Origin: CALINB01 sp938045325
Lineage (GTDB): Bacteria > Pseudomonadota > Alphaproteobacteria > Rhodospirillales > CALINB01
DNA length: 64,000 nt
Assembly: GCA_038114465.1 (NCBI GenBank)
Contig: JAYNQW010000007.1
Location: 78,002-142,001, forward strand
Direction of reading: 5' to 3'
A program made the translations under genes and the position numbers. This document shows, one piece after another, positions 18,417 through 27,264 of the stretch. Position 1 is the stretch's first letter; each line of letters starts with the position of its first letter. The notes below the pieces were generated by a model, which worked only from the letters and a program-made list of their open reading frames with translations, was not told the DNA's origin and searched no databases.

Positions 18417-18625
18417 TTACGTCCCCAAGTCTTGCTACTTTAAAGAGCATTATTATTTGGACGAGGTAAACTAACCACTCTCGTAAACCACTGCAATATT
18501 GTTTTTTTTAGAACGCTAAACAACTATTAGTAGTTGGTTGTCAAAAAAATTATTAGAACTTTGCATACGCATGTCTATAATAACGCACTCGAACAAGTCA
18601 AAATTTAAGCATAAAGTTTTGTTGC
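18417..18625. other. AT-rich gap between the RHH regulator and the SDR gene
   Basis: About 210 bases noticeably richer in A and T than the flanks, without an ORF. It contains the palindrome at 18521-18536 next to a TTGACA (minus strand, 18544-18539), so it probably holds the promoter of the RHH gene. Confidence 0.5.
18521..18536. promoter_or_regulatory. Palindrome upstream of the RHH gene, candidate operator
   Basis: CAACTATTAGTAGTTG is a perfect inverted repeat with 6-base arms around TTAG. It lies two bases downstream of a TTGACA hexamer read on the minus strand, i.e. where a promoter spacer would be. Binding by the RHH protein is inference; no good -10 is visible at ideal spacing. Confidence 0.35.
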
Positions 18626-19402
18626 TTATTTTGCAGTCCAACCACCGTCAACCAAAAGGCTGGTGCCGGTTATGAGTGCAGCGGCAGGTGACGCCAAGAA
18701 TACAATCGCACCCATAATGTCCTCGATATCGCCAATACGGCCTAAGGGAATTTGATCGAGCGTCCAATTGAGGAATTCTTCGTTGGTAAAAAAAGTTTCC
18801 GTCATCGGTGTGCGGATAAATGTCGGGCTTAACGAATTTACGCGAATCTTTTGCGGCGCCAGTTCGACCGCCATGGCCTTTGTCATGCCTTCGACCGCAT
18901 GCTTCGTTAAACAATAAGCAGTCCTATTGGGGGAGCCCACATGACCCATTTGCGAAGACATATTAATAATGGCCCCGCCGCCGTGTTCGGTCATGCGCCG
19001 GGCGGCGGCCTGGGAAACGATGAACATCGCCTTCACGTTCAAATCGATCACGCGATCCAGATGTTCTTCGGAAACATCCAGAAACGGCTCGGGAATATTC
19101 GTGCCGGCATTGTTCACCAACACATCGATGCGCGACAAACCGCCGATCTTTTCTGCAACCTGAGCGGCATCGGTCACATCGCAAACCAATGGCTCGGCTT
19201 TTCCGCCGACCGCCTGGATCGAGGCGCAGGCCTCTTCCAGTTCGGCCGCGGTGCGGCTAACCAATACCGTATTGGCTCCCGCTTCGGCGAGCGCCTGTGC
19301 GCAACCGAGCCCAAGCCCACGGCCCGCTCCGGTCACCACAGCAGTCTTACCGTCGAGACGCATGGATGGGATTTTTGGAACTGATTGTTTTTCTTCAGCC
19401 AT
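18626..19402 (-). CDS. Short-chain dehydrogenase/reductase
   Basis: A 258-aa classical SDR oxidoreductase. The start is the ATG giving MAEEKQSVPKIPSMRLDGK, with GAGGTAAAATC just upstream as ribosome site; the frame is open further but lacks a better start. The cofactor loop is GAGRGLGLG near residues 26-34, followed by NNAGTN. The catalytic serine lies in NMSSQMG, and the YxxxK pair in TAYCLTKHAVEG. It ends SLLVDGGWTAK. It resembles glucose/3-oxoacyl-type SDRs, and the substrate is not determinable. It is divergent from the cyclase and HisD-like genes, suggesting one pathway. Confidence 0.9.
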   Translation of the reverse strand: MAEEKQSVPKIPSMRLDGKTAVVTGAGRGLGLGCAQALAEAGANTVLVSRTAAELEEACASIQAVGGKAEPLVCDVTDAAQVAEKIGGLSRIDVLVNNAGTNIPEPFLDVSEEHLDRVIDLNVKAMFIVSQAAARRMTEHGGGAIINMSSQMGHVGSPNRTAYCLTKHAVEGMTKAMAVELAPQKIRVNSLSPTFIRTPMTETFFTNEEFLNWTLDQIPLGRIGDIEDIMGAIVFLASPAAALITGTSLLVDGGWTAK

Positions 19403-19515
19403 GATTTTACCTCTAAATTCGCCCTTCTCGTGTTCGCGCTGAGATGGTACAGAGTTGCGAGCAAAAACAAAACATATCCAATTCTCACACAAGCACCCAT
19501 AAGGGGAGAATGACC

Positions 19516-20484
19516 ATGCCACGCCGTTACGATGAAAAAATGTTTGATCTCGCTCATCTCCGGGCGACCGCGGAAAAATGCAAAAATTGGGGCCGCTGGG
19601 GACCGGATGATGAGGCCGGCACATTGAATTTCATCGGACCAGAAGAGGTTGTTAACGCCTCCAAGTTGGTAAAAAAAGGCAAGACTTTCTCTCTCGGACT
19701 TAATTTCGACCGTTTTGGTCCCCAAAAAGGCCTATGGGGCAACCGGTTTAATCCGATCCATACCATGCTCGCGACCGGCACCGATGCCGTTGCGGGTAAC
19801 CAAGACGAAGGCGGCCTGCGGTATGCCGATGATATGGTGTCTCTTCCCTTGCAATGCGGCACCCAATGGGATGCGCTGGGGCACATCTTTTACGATGAAC
19901 AAATGTGGAATGGTTACGACGCCCGTCTGGTCGATGCCGATGGCGCGCAGAAAAATAGTATCGATAAAGTAAAAGACCGGATGTTCGGTCGCGGTGTTCT
20001 TTTGGACGTCGCCCGCCACGTCGGCGTTGATTATCTCGAAGACGGCATGGCCATGACCAACGACGATCTCAACGAAACCGCCGAAGCACAAGGCGTCGAA
20101 ATTAAAAAGGGCGATTTCGTGATTTGCCGCACCGGCCAAATGGAACAACGCTTGAAGGACGGTGAATGGGGCGGCTATGCCGGCGGCGATGCGCCGGGCC
20201 TCGCGTTTGAAACCGCCGAATGGATTTATGAGAAAGAAATCGCGGCGATCTGCTGCGACACCTGGGGTTGTGAAGTCCGCCCAAATGAAACAAAGGACGC
20301 CAGCCAACCCTGGCATTGGGTCGTGATTCCGATGATCGGCATTACCATGGGCGAAATTTTTTATTTAAAAGATCTCGCCGAAGATTGCGCGGACGACGGC
20401 GTGTATGAATTTCTCTTTACCGCACCACCCCTGCCGATTTCAAAAGCCGTCGGTTCACCGATCAATCCGATGGCGGTCAAATAA
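19516..20484 (+). CDS. Cyclase-family (KynB/isatin-hydrolase-like) hydrolase
   Basis: A 322-aa protein of the cyclase superfamily, metal-dependent amidases or lactonases such as kynurenine formamidase. GGGGAGA at 19503-19509 supports the ATG at 19516 (MPRRYDEKMFDLA). The metal motif, classically HxGTHxDxxxH, reads QCGTQWDALGH near residues 112-122. Asp and the last His are kept while two His are Gln, a variant I associate with a distinct subfamily of about 320 aa. The conserved N-terminal WGRWGPDDEAGTLNFI is present. It is followed 29 bases later by the HisD-like gene. Confidence 0.85.
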   Translation: MPRRYDEKMFDLAHLRATAEKCKNWGRWGPDDEAGTLNFIGPEEVVNASKLVKKGKTFSLGLNFDRFGPQKGLWGNRFNPIHTMLATGTDAVAGNQDEGGLRYADDMVSLPLQCGTQWDALGHIFYDEQMWNGYDARLVDADGAQKNSIDKVKDRMFGRGVLLDVARHVGVDYLEDGMAMTNDDLNETAEAQGVEIKKGDFVICRTGQMEQRLKDGEWGGYAGGDAPGLAFETAEWIYEKEIAAICCDTWGCEVRPNETKDASQPWHWVVIPMIGITMGEIFYLKDLAEDCADDGVYEFLFTAPPLPISKAVGSPINPMAVK

Positions 20485-20513
20485 ACCGTTCGTATCAATG
20501 GAGGCCACCTTCA

Positions 20514-21815
20514 ATGGCAACATATCTTAAAAAGGGTATCACCCAGGAAAAAGCGGACGAAGTCGACCGCCAGGTTCGCGAAACCGTTGAGAATATCATC
20601 AACGACATCCGCAAACGGGGCGATGCCGCCGTCCGCGAACTTTCCGAAAAATTCGACAAATGGAATCCGGATAGTTTTCTGTTGCCGCAGGATGAAATCG
20701 AAAAAATCGTCGCCAAAGTCGATCCCGATACCATCCGTGATATCAAATTTGCCCAAGAGCAAATCCGCAACTTTGCTCAAAGCCAGCGTGACTCCATGAA
20801 GGATGTCGAGGTCGAAACCCTGCCGGGCGTCACGCTGGGGCACAAAATCGTGCCGGTCAATCGTGTCGGTTGCTATGTGCCTGGCGGGCGCTATCCGATG
20901 GTGGCATCGGCCCACATGAGCGTTGTGACAGCAAAAGTCGCCGGCGTGAAAGAGATAGTCGCTTGTACACCGCCCGTCGACGGCACACCATATCCGGAAA
21001 CTGTCGCGGCGATGGCCTTAGGCGGTGCGGACAAAATATATATGATCGGGGGCGTTCAAGCTGTTGCCGCGATGGCCATCGGAACGGAAACATTTGATCC
21101 TGTTGATATGCTTGTCGGTCCTGGCAACGCCTATGTCGCCGAAGCTAAACGGCAATTGTTCGGTGCCGTTGGCATCGATTTATTAGCCGGTCCGACGGAA
21201 GTTCTGATTGTCGCCGATCACACGGCGGATGCCGAAATGGTCGCAACCGACCTGCTGGGACAAGCCGAACACGGCCCAACCTCGGCTGCGACATTAATTA
21301 CGACATCGGAAAAATTAGCAAAAGAATTGCCGGCGGAAATAGAAACACAATTATCGCGCCTGCCGACTGCCGATATCGCCAGCGTCTCCTGGCGGGATTA
21401 CGGCGAAATCATCTTGGTCGACAGCATCGAAGAAGCCGTGGTTGAAGCCGACAAGGTCGCCTGCGAACACGTCCAAATCATTACGGAAAATCCACGCTAT
21501 TTTCTCGATAATATGACCAACTACGGTTCGCTGTTTTTAGGCCCCGAAACCAATGTTTCTTACGGCGATAAAGTCATCGGCACCAACCATACCCTACCGA
21601 CGAAAAAGGCGGCCCGCTATACCGGCGGCCTTTGGGTCGGTAAATTCCTCAAGACCATGACCTACCAAGAGTGCACACCGGAAGCGAGCGCACTGATCGG
21701 TGATTATTGCTCACGGCTATGCGCCATCGAGCGGTTTTGGGGCCACAAGGAACAAGCCGACCTGCGCTTACGCCGTTATGCCGGAAAAAATGTGGGTTTG
21801 GGCGCCTCCTCCTAG
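20514..21815 (+). CDS. Histidinol-dehydrogenase-like NAD-dependent dehydrogenase (HpsN-like)
   Basis: A 433-aa member of the HisD fold. Zinc ligands match HisD in identity and spacing: Gln250, His253, Asp352, His411; the catalytic Glu318-His319 pair (CEHVQI) is present. However, the histidinol-binding stretch is changed to ETNVSYGDKVIGTNHTLPT and the tail is ERFWGHKEQADLRLRRY. These features resemble HpsN, the dehydrogenase of 2,3-dihydroxypropane-1-sulfonate, rather than biosynthetic HisD. With a cyclase-family gene beside it and a divergent SDR, and no his genes nearby, a catabolic alcohol oxidation is more likely than histidine synthesis. The substrate is inferred, not shown. Confidence 0.85.
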   Translation: MATYLKKGITQEKADEVDRQVRETVENIINDIRKRGDAAVRELSEKFDKWNPDSFLLPQDEIEKIVAKVDPDTIRDIKFAQEQIRNFAQSQRDSMKDVEVETLPGVTLGHKIVPVNRVGCYVPGGRYPMVASAHMSVVTAKVAGVKEIVACTPPVDGTPYPETVAAMALGGADKIYMIGGVQAVAAMAIGTETFDPVDMLVGPGNAYVAEAKRQLFGAVGIDLLAGPTEVLIVADHTADAEMVATDLLGQAEHGPTSAATLITTSEKLAKELPAEIETQLSRLPTADIASVSWRDYGEIILVDSIEEAVVEADKVACEHVQIITENPRYFLDNMTNYGSLFLGPETNVSYGDKVIGTNHTLPTKKAARYTGGLWVGKFLKTMTYQECTPEASALIGDYCSRLCAIERFWGHKEQADLRLRRYAGKNVGLGASS

Positions 21816-21887
21816 CGCCAGTGCCAACGCAGCAAATTCCGGCCATTACCCTTGCCAGGACTTCCCGGAGCTTTCATATTAAGCCCC

Positions 21888-22466
21888 ATGGGACGCAGAA
21901 TTGCCCGGAAAACTTTGCCAGAATCGGCCCATCAGGCCGAAAGGGTCCGTGTATGCGATTGGCCCGGCTGCTGCGGGGGCGAAGGTGAACACCGGGCCCC
22001 CCGGGCTCGGGATGATCTAAATAATTATTACTGGTTTTGCCTCGAGCACATCCGTCAATATAATGCCGCCTGGAACTATTATGCCGGCATGTCCGATGAT
22101 GAGGTCGAGTATGATGTCCGCTATGATACGGTGTGGCATCGGCCCAGTTGGCCCATGAACGGCGGCGCAAGAGGACGGTTTTCGCCGGCTGCCAAACTCA
22201 AAGATCCGTTTGGGTTTTTTGACGATGAAGAGCCCGATGCGGATAATAACCGGACTAACCATAACGGCATGGGCGCAATTGAAACCCAGGCCCTCGTGGT
22301 TTTAGACCTTAGGCCGCCGATAACGGTTGCCGCGGTCAAAGCCCGGTATAAAGAATTAGTAAAACGTCATCACCCGGACAGGAACGGTGGTGACAAGAAA
22401 GCGGAAGAGAAATTTAAACAGATCAGTCAAGCCTACCAGACGATCATGCATAGCCTGACCTCATGA
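21888..22466 (+). CDS. J-domain (DnaJ-like) co-chaperone
   Basis: A protein of 192 aa if started at the ATG giving MGRRIARK. The N-terminal half carries VRVCDWPGC...WFCLEHIRQYNAAWNYYAGM, a conserved region typical of an alphaproteobacterial J-protein family. A C-terminal J domain (about 130-190) has the HPD tripeptide in RHHPDRNGG, which triggers ATP hydrolysis by DnaK. It lacks the Gly/Phe and zinc domains of true DnaJ. It sits directly before cobS, the common arrangement (J-protein, cobS, cobT) in alphaproteobacteria, hinting at a role with the cobaltochelatase, which is inference. Confidence 0.88.
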   Translation: MGRRIARKTLPESAHQAERVRVCDWPGCCGGEGEHRAPRARDDLNNYYWFCLEHIRQYNAAWNYYAGMSDDEVEYDVRYDTVWHRPSWPMNGGARGRFSPAAKLKDPFGFFDDEEPDADNNRTNHNGMGAIETQALVVLDLRPPITVAAVKARYKELVKRHHPDRNGGDKKAEEKFKQISQAYQTIMHSLTS

Positions 22467-22519
22467 TTGTCGTTATTTAACCGGAATACATTAACTGTAA
22501 CAAACTGGACCATCATCTA

Positions 22520-23527
22520 ATGACAACAACACAAGCCGCCGAGGCGGAAGCATCGGAGTTCCCACTTGATGCGCCCGATATCAAATTATCCGTCCGTCAA
22601 ACATTTGGCATCGATTGCGACATGGAGGTTCCTGCCTTTAGCGAAACCGAAGCGCATGTTCCTTCCGTCGATGAAGCCTATCAGTTCGATCGCGATACGA
22701 CTCTCGCAATTTTAGCCGGATTTGCCTACAACCGACGTGTGATGATTCAAGGCTATCACGGCACGGGTAAATCGACGCATATCGAACAAGTCGCGTCACG
22801 CCTGAACTGGCCGTGCATCCGCGTCAACCTCGATAGCCACATCAGCCGGATCGACCTTGTCGGTAAGGACGCCATCGTCTTAAAAGACGGCCAACAGGTT
22901 ACAGAATTCCGTGAAGGCATCTTGCCCTGGTCGTTACAGCATCCGGTCGCGTTGGTTTTCGATGAATACGATGCAGGCCGGCCCGATGTGATGTTCGTAA
23001 TCCAGCGCATTCTTGAAACAGAAGGCAAACTGACGTTACTTGACCAGAACCGAGTTATGAAACCACACAATTACTTCCGCGTGTTTTCGACAACCAACAC
23101 CATCGGCCTTGGCGACACGTCGGGGCTGTATCACGGCACACAACAAATCAATCAAGGCCAAATGGACCGCTGGAATATCGTAGCGACGCTCAACTACCTG
23201 CCCCACGATGACGAGGTTGGTATCGTGCAAGCTAAAGTTCCGGCTTACAAAACTAAAAAAGAGCGGGAGCAAATCGATTCCATGGTTGAAGTCGCTGACC
23301 TCACGCGCGCCGGCTTCATGAATGGCGACATTTCGACCGTCATGTCACCGCGAACCGTGATTACCTGGGCCGAAAATGCAAAAATTTTCGGCGATTTGGC
23401 TTTTGCCTTCAGGGTCACGTTTCTCAATAAATGTGATGAAATAGAACGCCCCCTGGTCGCCGAGTATTACCAACGGTGCATTGGTGAAGAGCTGCCGGAA
23501 TCGGCGGCGAATGCCACCCTGCTCTAA
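22520..23527 (+). CDS. cobS: Cobaltochelatase AAA+ subunit CobS
   Basis: CobS is the AAA+ ATPase that, with CobT and CobN, inserts cobalt into hydrogenobyrinic acid a,c-diamide in the aerobic cobalamin pathway. The 335-aa protein has Walker A GYHGTGKSTH near residues 78-86, the Walker B-like ALVFDEYDAGRPDV near 149-162 and a sensor region FSTTNTIGLGD. The N-terminus (PDIKLSVRQTFGIDCDMEVPAF) is characteristic of CobS. It precedes cobT by 31 bases. cobN is not in the window. Confidence 0.95.
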   Translation: MTTTQAAEAEASEFPLDAPDIKLSVRQTFGIDCDMEVPAFSETEAHVPSVDEAYQFDRDTTLAILAGFAYNRRVMIQGYHGTGKSTHIEQVASRLNWPCIRVNLDSHISRIDLVGKDAIVLKDGQQVTEFREGILPWSLQHPVALVFDEYDAGRPDVMFVIQRILETEGKLTLLDQNRVMKPHNYFRVFSTTNTIGLGDTSGLYHGTQQINQGQMDRWNIVATLNYLPHDDEVGIVQAKVPAYKTKKEREQIDSMVEVADLTRAGFMNGDISTVMSPRTVITWAENAKIFGDLAFAFRVTFLNKCDEIERPLVAEYYQRCIGEELPESAANATLL

Positions 23528-23558
23528 CCCCTTCCCCATAAGCAACACGAGGAAAACC

Positions 23559-25391
23559 GTGAGCCAGCGGGAATCAGCATCAGACCTCATAAAACGGGTC
23601 ACGACATCGACCTTGCAAGCCGTCGCCCATCGCCGTGACCTGTCGGTCACGTATGCCCAAAGCGACGGCACGCGTAGCGATAATGCGGTCCAGTTGCCCT
23701 CACCGCCCCGCCAACTTACGCCGCGGGAAATTACGCGCTTACGGGGAAAAGCCGACGCATCCGCCTTATGGTTCCGCCACCACGACAGCGACCTTCATAA
23801 GAACTACATGCCGCGAAGCCGCGAAGCCCGGCAAGTTTATGAAGCCATTGAACAAGAGCGGGTCGAAGCGATCGGCAGCCGCCGTCTCAAAGGGGTCGCT
23901 GAAAATTTAGAGGCTCTTTTGGTCGAGCGTTGCCAAGAATTTGCCGGCGCCGAAAGCCGTGAAGATGTTCCGCTTGCCGATGCCATGGCCTTGTTGGTGC
24001 GCGAAAAACTCGGCGCGCCCATTCCTCCGTCCGGCAAGATGATGTTGGATCACTGGCGTTCTTGGCTGGAAGAACGGGTTAAGCCGCAGCTCAACAATCT
24101 TGATCACATCATTGACGATCAAGAAGCGTTTGCCAAAACCGTTCACGACATGCTCGATGCACTCGAACTATCGGCCGATGACGAGGACATTGACGACCTC
24201 GAGGACGAGCAGCAGCAGGGCGATCAATCCGCTGAAGAAGAACAGGGTGATTCAGAAGACGGTGAAGAAGATTCTGATGGCGCCACCATGTCCGAAGGGA
24301 CCGAAACCGAAGCCGAAGGCGACATCGATGATTCCGCCCTTGGCATGGATGAGGAAATGATGGCCGATGGCGAAGAGCCGGCTGGCCCGACGGACGGCGA
24401 AACCGATATACAGAATACCGGCCTCTCGGGCGGACCGCCCTATCATGCCTACACAACGGCAAACGACGAAGTTGTTGATGCTCATGCGCTGTGCGAACCG
24501 ATGGAGTTAGACCGCCTGCGCCTACAGCTTGATCAGCAGCTTGCCCAACTGCACGGCGTCGTCTCGCGCTTAGCGAACCGGCTGCAACGGCGCTTATTGG
24601 CGAAACAAAACCGTTCCTGGGAGTTTGATCTTGAGGAAGGCATTCTCGACGTTGCCCGCCTGCCCCGGATTATTATCGATCCGCTTTATCCTTTATCGTT
24701 CAAGGTCGAAACCGAAACCGATTTCCGCGATACCGTCGTCACGTTATTGATCGATAATTCTGGGTCCATGCGCGGGCGCCCCATCACCGTCGCCGCCATG
24801 AGCGCGGATATCCTGGCGCGCACGCTCGAACGCTGTAACGTAAAAGTCGAAATTCTCGGCTTCACCACATGCGCCTGGAAAGGCGGCAAAGCCCGGGAAA
24901 AATGGGTTGCCGACGGCAAACCCGATAGCCCCGGCCGTCTTAACGATTTACGCCACATTATTTATAAGGCCGCCGACTCGCCCTGGCGCCGGTCGCGAAA
25001 AAATCTCGGCCTGATGCTGCGTGAAGGCTTGCTGAAAGAAAACATTGATGGTGAAGCCCTGCTCTGGGCTCATAACCGGCTGATCGCCCGCCCTGAACAG
25101 CGCCGGATTCTGATGGTTATTTCCGACGGCGCCCCCGTCGATGATGCAACACTGTCAACAAACCCGGGAAATTACCTGGAAGCACATCTTCGCCACATCA
25201 TTGATTGGATCGAAAACAATTCCCCCGTCAATTTGACGGCGATCGGCATCGGCCATGATGTAACCCGCTATTACCGGCGGGCCGTCACAATTTCTGATGC
25301 TGAGGAACTTGGCGGAACGATGTTGCAAAATCTTACCGAATTATTCGATGAAACAACGTCGGCTCCCCAACGCCGGCGGCGATCCGCTTAA
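23559..25391 (+). CDS. cobT: Cobaltochelatase subunit CobT
   Basis: CobT is the MIDAS-bearing partner of CobS. The start is a GTG at 23559 (VSQRESASD), preceded by GAGG; upstream in-frame sequence overlaps cobS and is not expected. The 610-aa protein has an N-terminal helical region, a very acidic linker at about residues 205-285 (runs of Glu and Asp), and a C-terminal von Willebrand A domain with the metal site D399-x-S401-x-S403 in LLIDNSGSM. Acidic linker plus vWA is the CobT/ChlD design, giving a two-tier ring with CobS. Confidence 0.95.
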   Translation: MSQRESASDLIKRVTTSTLQAVAHRRDLSVTYAQSDGTRSDNAVQLPSPPRQLTPREITRLRGKADASALWFRHHDSDLHKNYMPRSREARQVYEAIEQERVEAIGSRRLKGVAENLEALLVERCQEFAGAESREDVPLADAMALLVREKLGAPIPPSGKMMLDHWRSWLEERVKPQLNNLDHIIDDQEAFAKTVHDMLDALELSADDEDIDDLEDEQQQGDQSAEEEQGDSEDGEEDSDGATMSEGTETEAEGDIDDSALGMDEEMMADGEEPAGPTDGETDIQNTGLSGGPPYHAYTTANDEVVDAHALCEPMELDRLRLQLDQQLAQLHGVVSRLANRLQRRLLAKQNRSWEFDLEEGILDVARLPRIIIDPLYPLSFKVETETDFRDTVVTLLIDNSGSMRGRPITVAAMSADILARTLERCNVKVEILGFTTCAWKGGKAREKWVADGKPDSPGRLNDLRHIIYKAADSPWRRSRKNLGLMLREGLLKENIDGEALLWAHNRLIARPEQRRILMVISDGAPVDDATLSTNPGNYLEAHLRHIIDWIENNSPVNLTAIGIGHDVTRYYRRAVTISDAEELGGTMLQNLTELFDETTSAPQRRRRSA

Positions 25392-25495
25392 ACGGCATAA
25401 CTGCACAGTTGTTATTTTCACCCTTTCCAGATCAATCATCTGCAATTAAAAATGGCGCCTGGCAACGCCACTTAAAGGAACGGTGACGCAGCATA

Positions 25496-26353
25496 ATGAC
25501 CGAAGCACACGCTCAACCCGGCATAAGCATAATCAGGGAAAAAATCGGCTCCTTCATCGAAGGCAAACCGGCACAGCGCTTCATCACCACGCTGATCGTC
25601 CTGAATGCCATTACCTTAGGCCTGGAAACCTCGCCCAGTATCATCGCCGAGTACGGCAAGGTCATGCGTATTTTCGATACGTTTGTCATCACGATGTTCG
25701 TGATCGAAATCCTGGGTAAGTTGATTTACCGCGGCTTCGGATTTTTCAAAATCGGCTGGAACGTTTTCGACTTTATTATCGTTGCTATTGCCCTGCTACC
25801 CAGTGCGGGGCAGCTTTCGGTCTTGCGCGCCTTGCGAATTTTGCGGACTTTGCGCTTGCTGTCCGTCGTACCGTCGATGCGCAAAGTGATACAGGCATTA
25901 TTGTCCGCCGTACCGGGCATGATGTCGATCGGCGCAATCATCTTGCTGATTTTTTATGTCGGCGGCGTACTGGCAACCAATTTGTTCGGCAACGATTTCA
26001 ACGAATGGTTCGGCAATATCGGCCGCTCCATGTATTCGCTGTTCCAAATCATGACATTGGAAAGCTGGTCCATGGGCATTGTTCGCCCGGTGATGAAAGT
26101 CTATCCCTACGCCTGGATTTTCTTCATCACATTCATCCTGATGACAACCTTTGCCGTCCTCAATCTGTTTATCGGTATCATTGTCGATGCCATGCAGGCT
26201 CAAAATACCGAAGAAGAGGAACTCATTAAATCGGAAGCCGAAAAAGGCCGGGAAGAGCGGGATAAAATCAACAACGAACTCAAACTCCTGCGCCAAGAAC
26301 TTGCGGAAGTCCGTAAACTCTTAGAAGATCAAGGCAGCAGCAACCACCGCTGA
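25496..26353 (+). CDS. Bacterial voltage-gated sodium channel (NaChBac/NavAb type)
   Basis: A 285-aa single-domain channel that would assemble as a tetramer. Six helices are visible. S4 (about 108-123) carries four arginines at every third position (R111, R114, R117, R120). The pore helix leads to T187-L-E-S-W-S-M193, the same selectivity-filter heptad as NavAb, which marks sodium rather than potassium selectivity. A C-terminal coiled coil from about 238 onward (EEEELIKSEAEKGREERDK) should hold the tetramer together. In bacteria such channels serve motility and pH or salt responses. The NHL gene starts nine bases later. Confidence 0.95.
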   Translation: MTEAHAQPGISIIREKIGSFIEGKPAQRFITTLIVLNAITLGLETSPSIIAEYGKVMRIFDTFVITMFVIEILGKLIYRGFGFFKIGWNVFDFIIVAIALLPSAGQLSVLRALRILRTLRLLSVVPSMRKVIQALLSAVPGMMSIGAIILLIFYVGGVLATNLFGNDFNEWFGNIGRSMYSLFQIMTLESWSMGIVRPVMKVYPYAWIFFITFILMTTFAVLNLFIGIIVDAMQAQNTEEEELIKSEAEKGREERDKINNELKLLRQELAEVRKLLEDQGSSNHR

Positions 26354-26361
26354 GAAAGCAG

Positions 26362-27261
26362 ATGGGATATGTCTTCAGGGGGTGCATGATAATTTTGCTG
26401 GCTTGCACCGGCCCTCTTTATGTCGGCACAACAGCAAACCTTCAGGCCCAAACGATCGAGCCAAAATACATTACGATATCAGGGCCGCGCTTCGCCAATC
26501 CCGTTGACCTCATTTTATCGCGCGATAAAAGCTTGCTGTATGTCGCGGATCTCGGCAACAACGACATCAAGGTCCTCGATCCAAAAACCCTGCAAACTAT
26601 TGATGTTATTGGCCGGGGCGATCTTAATTCGCCTCACGATATTGCCCTGGACAGCCGCGGACGCTTGTTCGTGGCCGACACCGGTAACCATCGTATTGTG
26701 ATATTCAACATTTATGGCACAAAAGGCAAAGTTGCCGGCATTTGGGATCAAGGTTTCAACAACCCAAAATCGGTTGCTGTCGACGGTGATGGTGCCGTCT
26801 ATGTCACGAATATCGGCCACCACAACGTCATGAAATTCGTTAATGGTAAATTGGTTCGCCAGACTGCCGGCAAGGGCAGTGGCCCCGGGCAATTTATTCG
26901 GCCACACGATGTAGATTTCGATTCAAAAGGCCGTGTGTATGTTGTCGATGCGGGCAACAAACGCATTCAAATATTTGATAAAAATTTAAAATATATCAGC
27001 GAGCTTAAAGGCCCACCGTTTAATTTCATCGAACCGCGGTATTTAAAGTTTGACCTAAACGACTGGCTATATGTGGCCGATGCGGAAACTCATCAGGTAA
27101 AATTTTTTGACACGGAATTAAAGCTCCGCGGCATCATTGGCGACGGCAAGCCAAGTCGCAAACGCGGCAGGCTCAAAGGCCCTGAAGGTGTCGAGGTCCT
27201 GAACAACGATATCTGGGTATCCGATACATATAATAGCCGCATTCAGCTATTCAGACGATGA
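26362..27261 (+). CDS. Exported six-bladed NHL-repeat beta-propeller protein
   Basis: A 299-aa protein with a signal peptide (residues 1-30, ending LQAQ). I count six NHL-type repeats, seen as LYVADLGNNDIKVLD, LFVADTGNHRIVIF, VYVTNIGHHNVMKF, VYVVDAGNKRIQIF, LYVADAETHQVKFF and IWVSDTYNSRIQLF. That is enough for one closed six-bladed propeller with nothing left over. NHL propellers bind proteins or ligands and a few are enzymes; no catalytic signature is evident. It starts nine bases after the sodium channel stop and so is probably co-transcribed with it. Confidence 0.85.
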   Translation: MGYVFRGCMIILLACTGPLYVGTTANLQAQTIEPKYITISGPRFANPVDLILSRDKSLLYVADLGNNDIKVLDPKTLQTIDVIGRGDLNSPHDIALDSRGRLFVADTGNHRIVIFNIYGTKGKVAGIWDQGFNNPKSVAVDGDGAVYVTNIGHHNVMKFVNGKLVRQTAGKGSGPGQFIRPHDVDFDSKGRVYVVDAGNKRIQIFDKNLKYISELKGPPFNFIEPRYLKFDLNDWLYVADAETHQVKFFDTELKLRGIIGDGKPSRKRGRLKGPEGVEVLNNDIWVSDTYNSRIQLFRR

Positions 27262-27264
27262 CGG

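Noticed and set aside
20514..21815. Plain hisD (histidine biosynthesis) annotation
   Set aside because: Zinc ligands match, but the substrate loop and tail differ from HisD and no his genes are adjacent, so no gene symbol was given.
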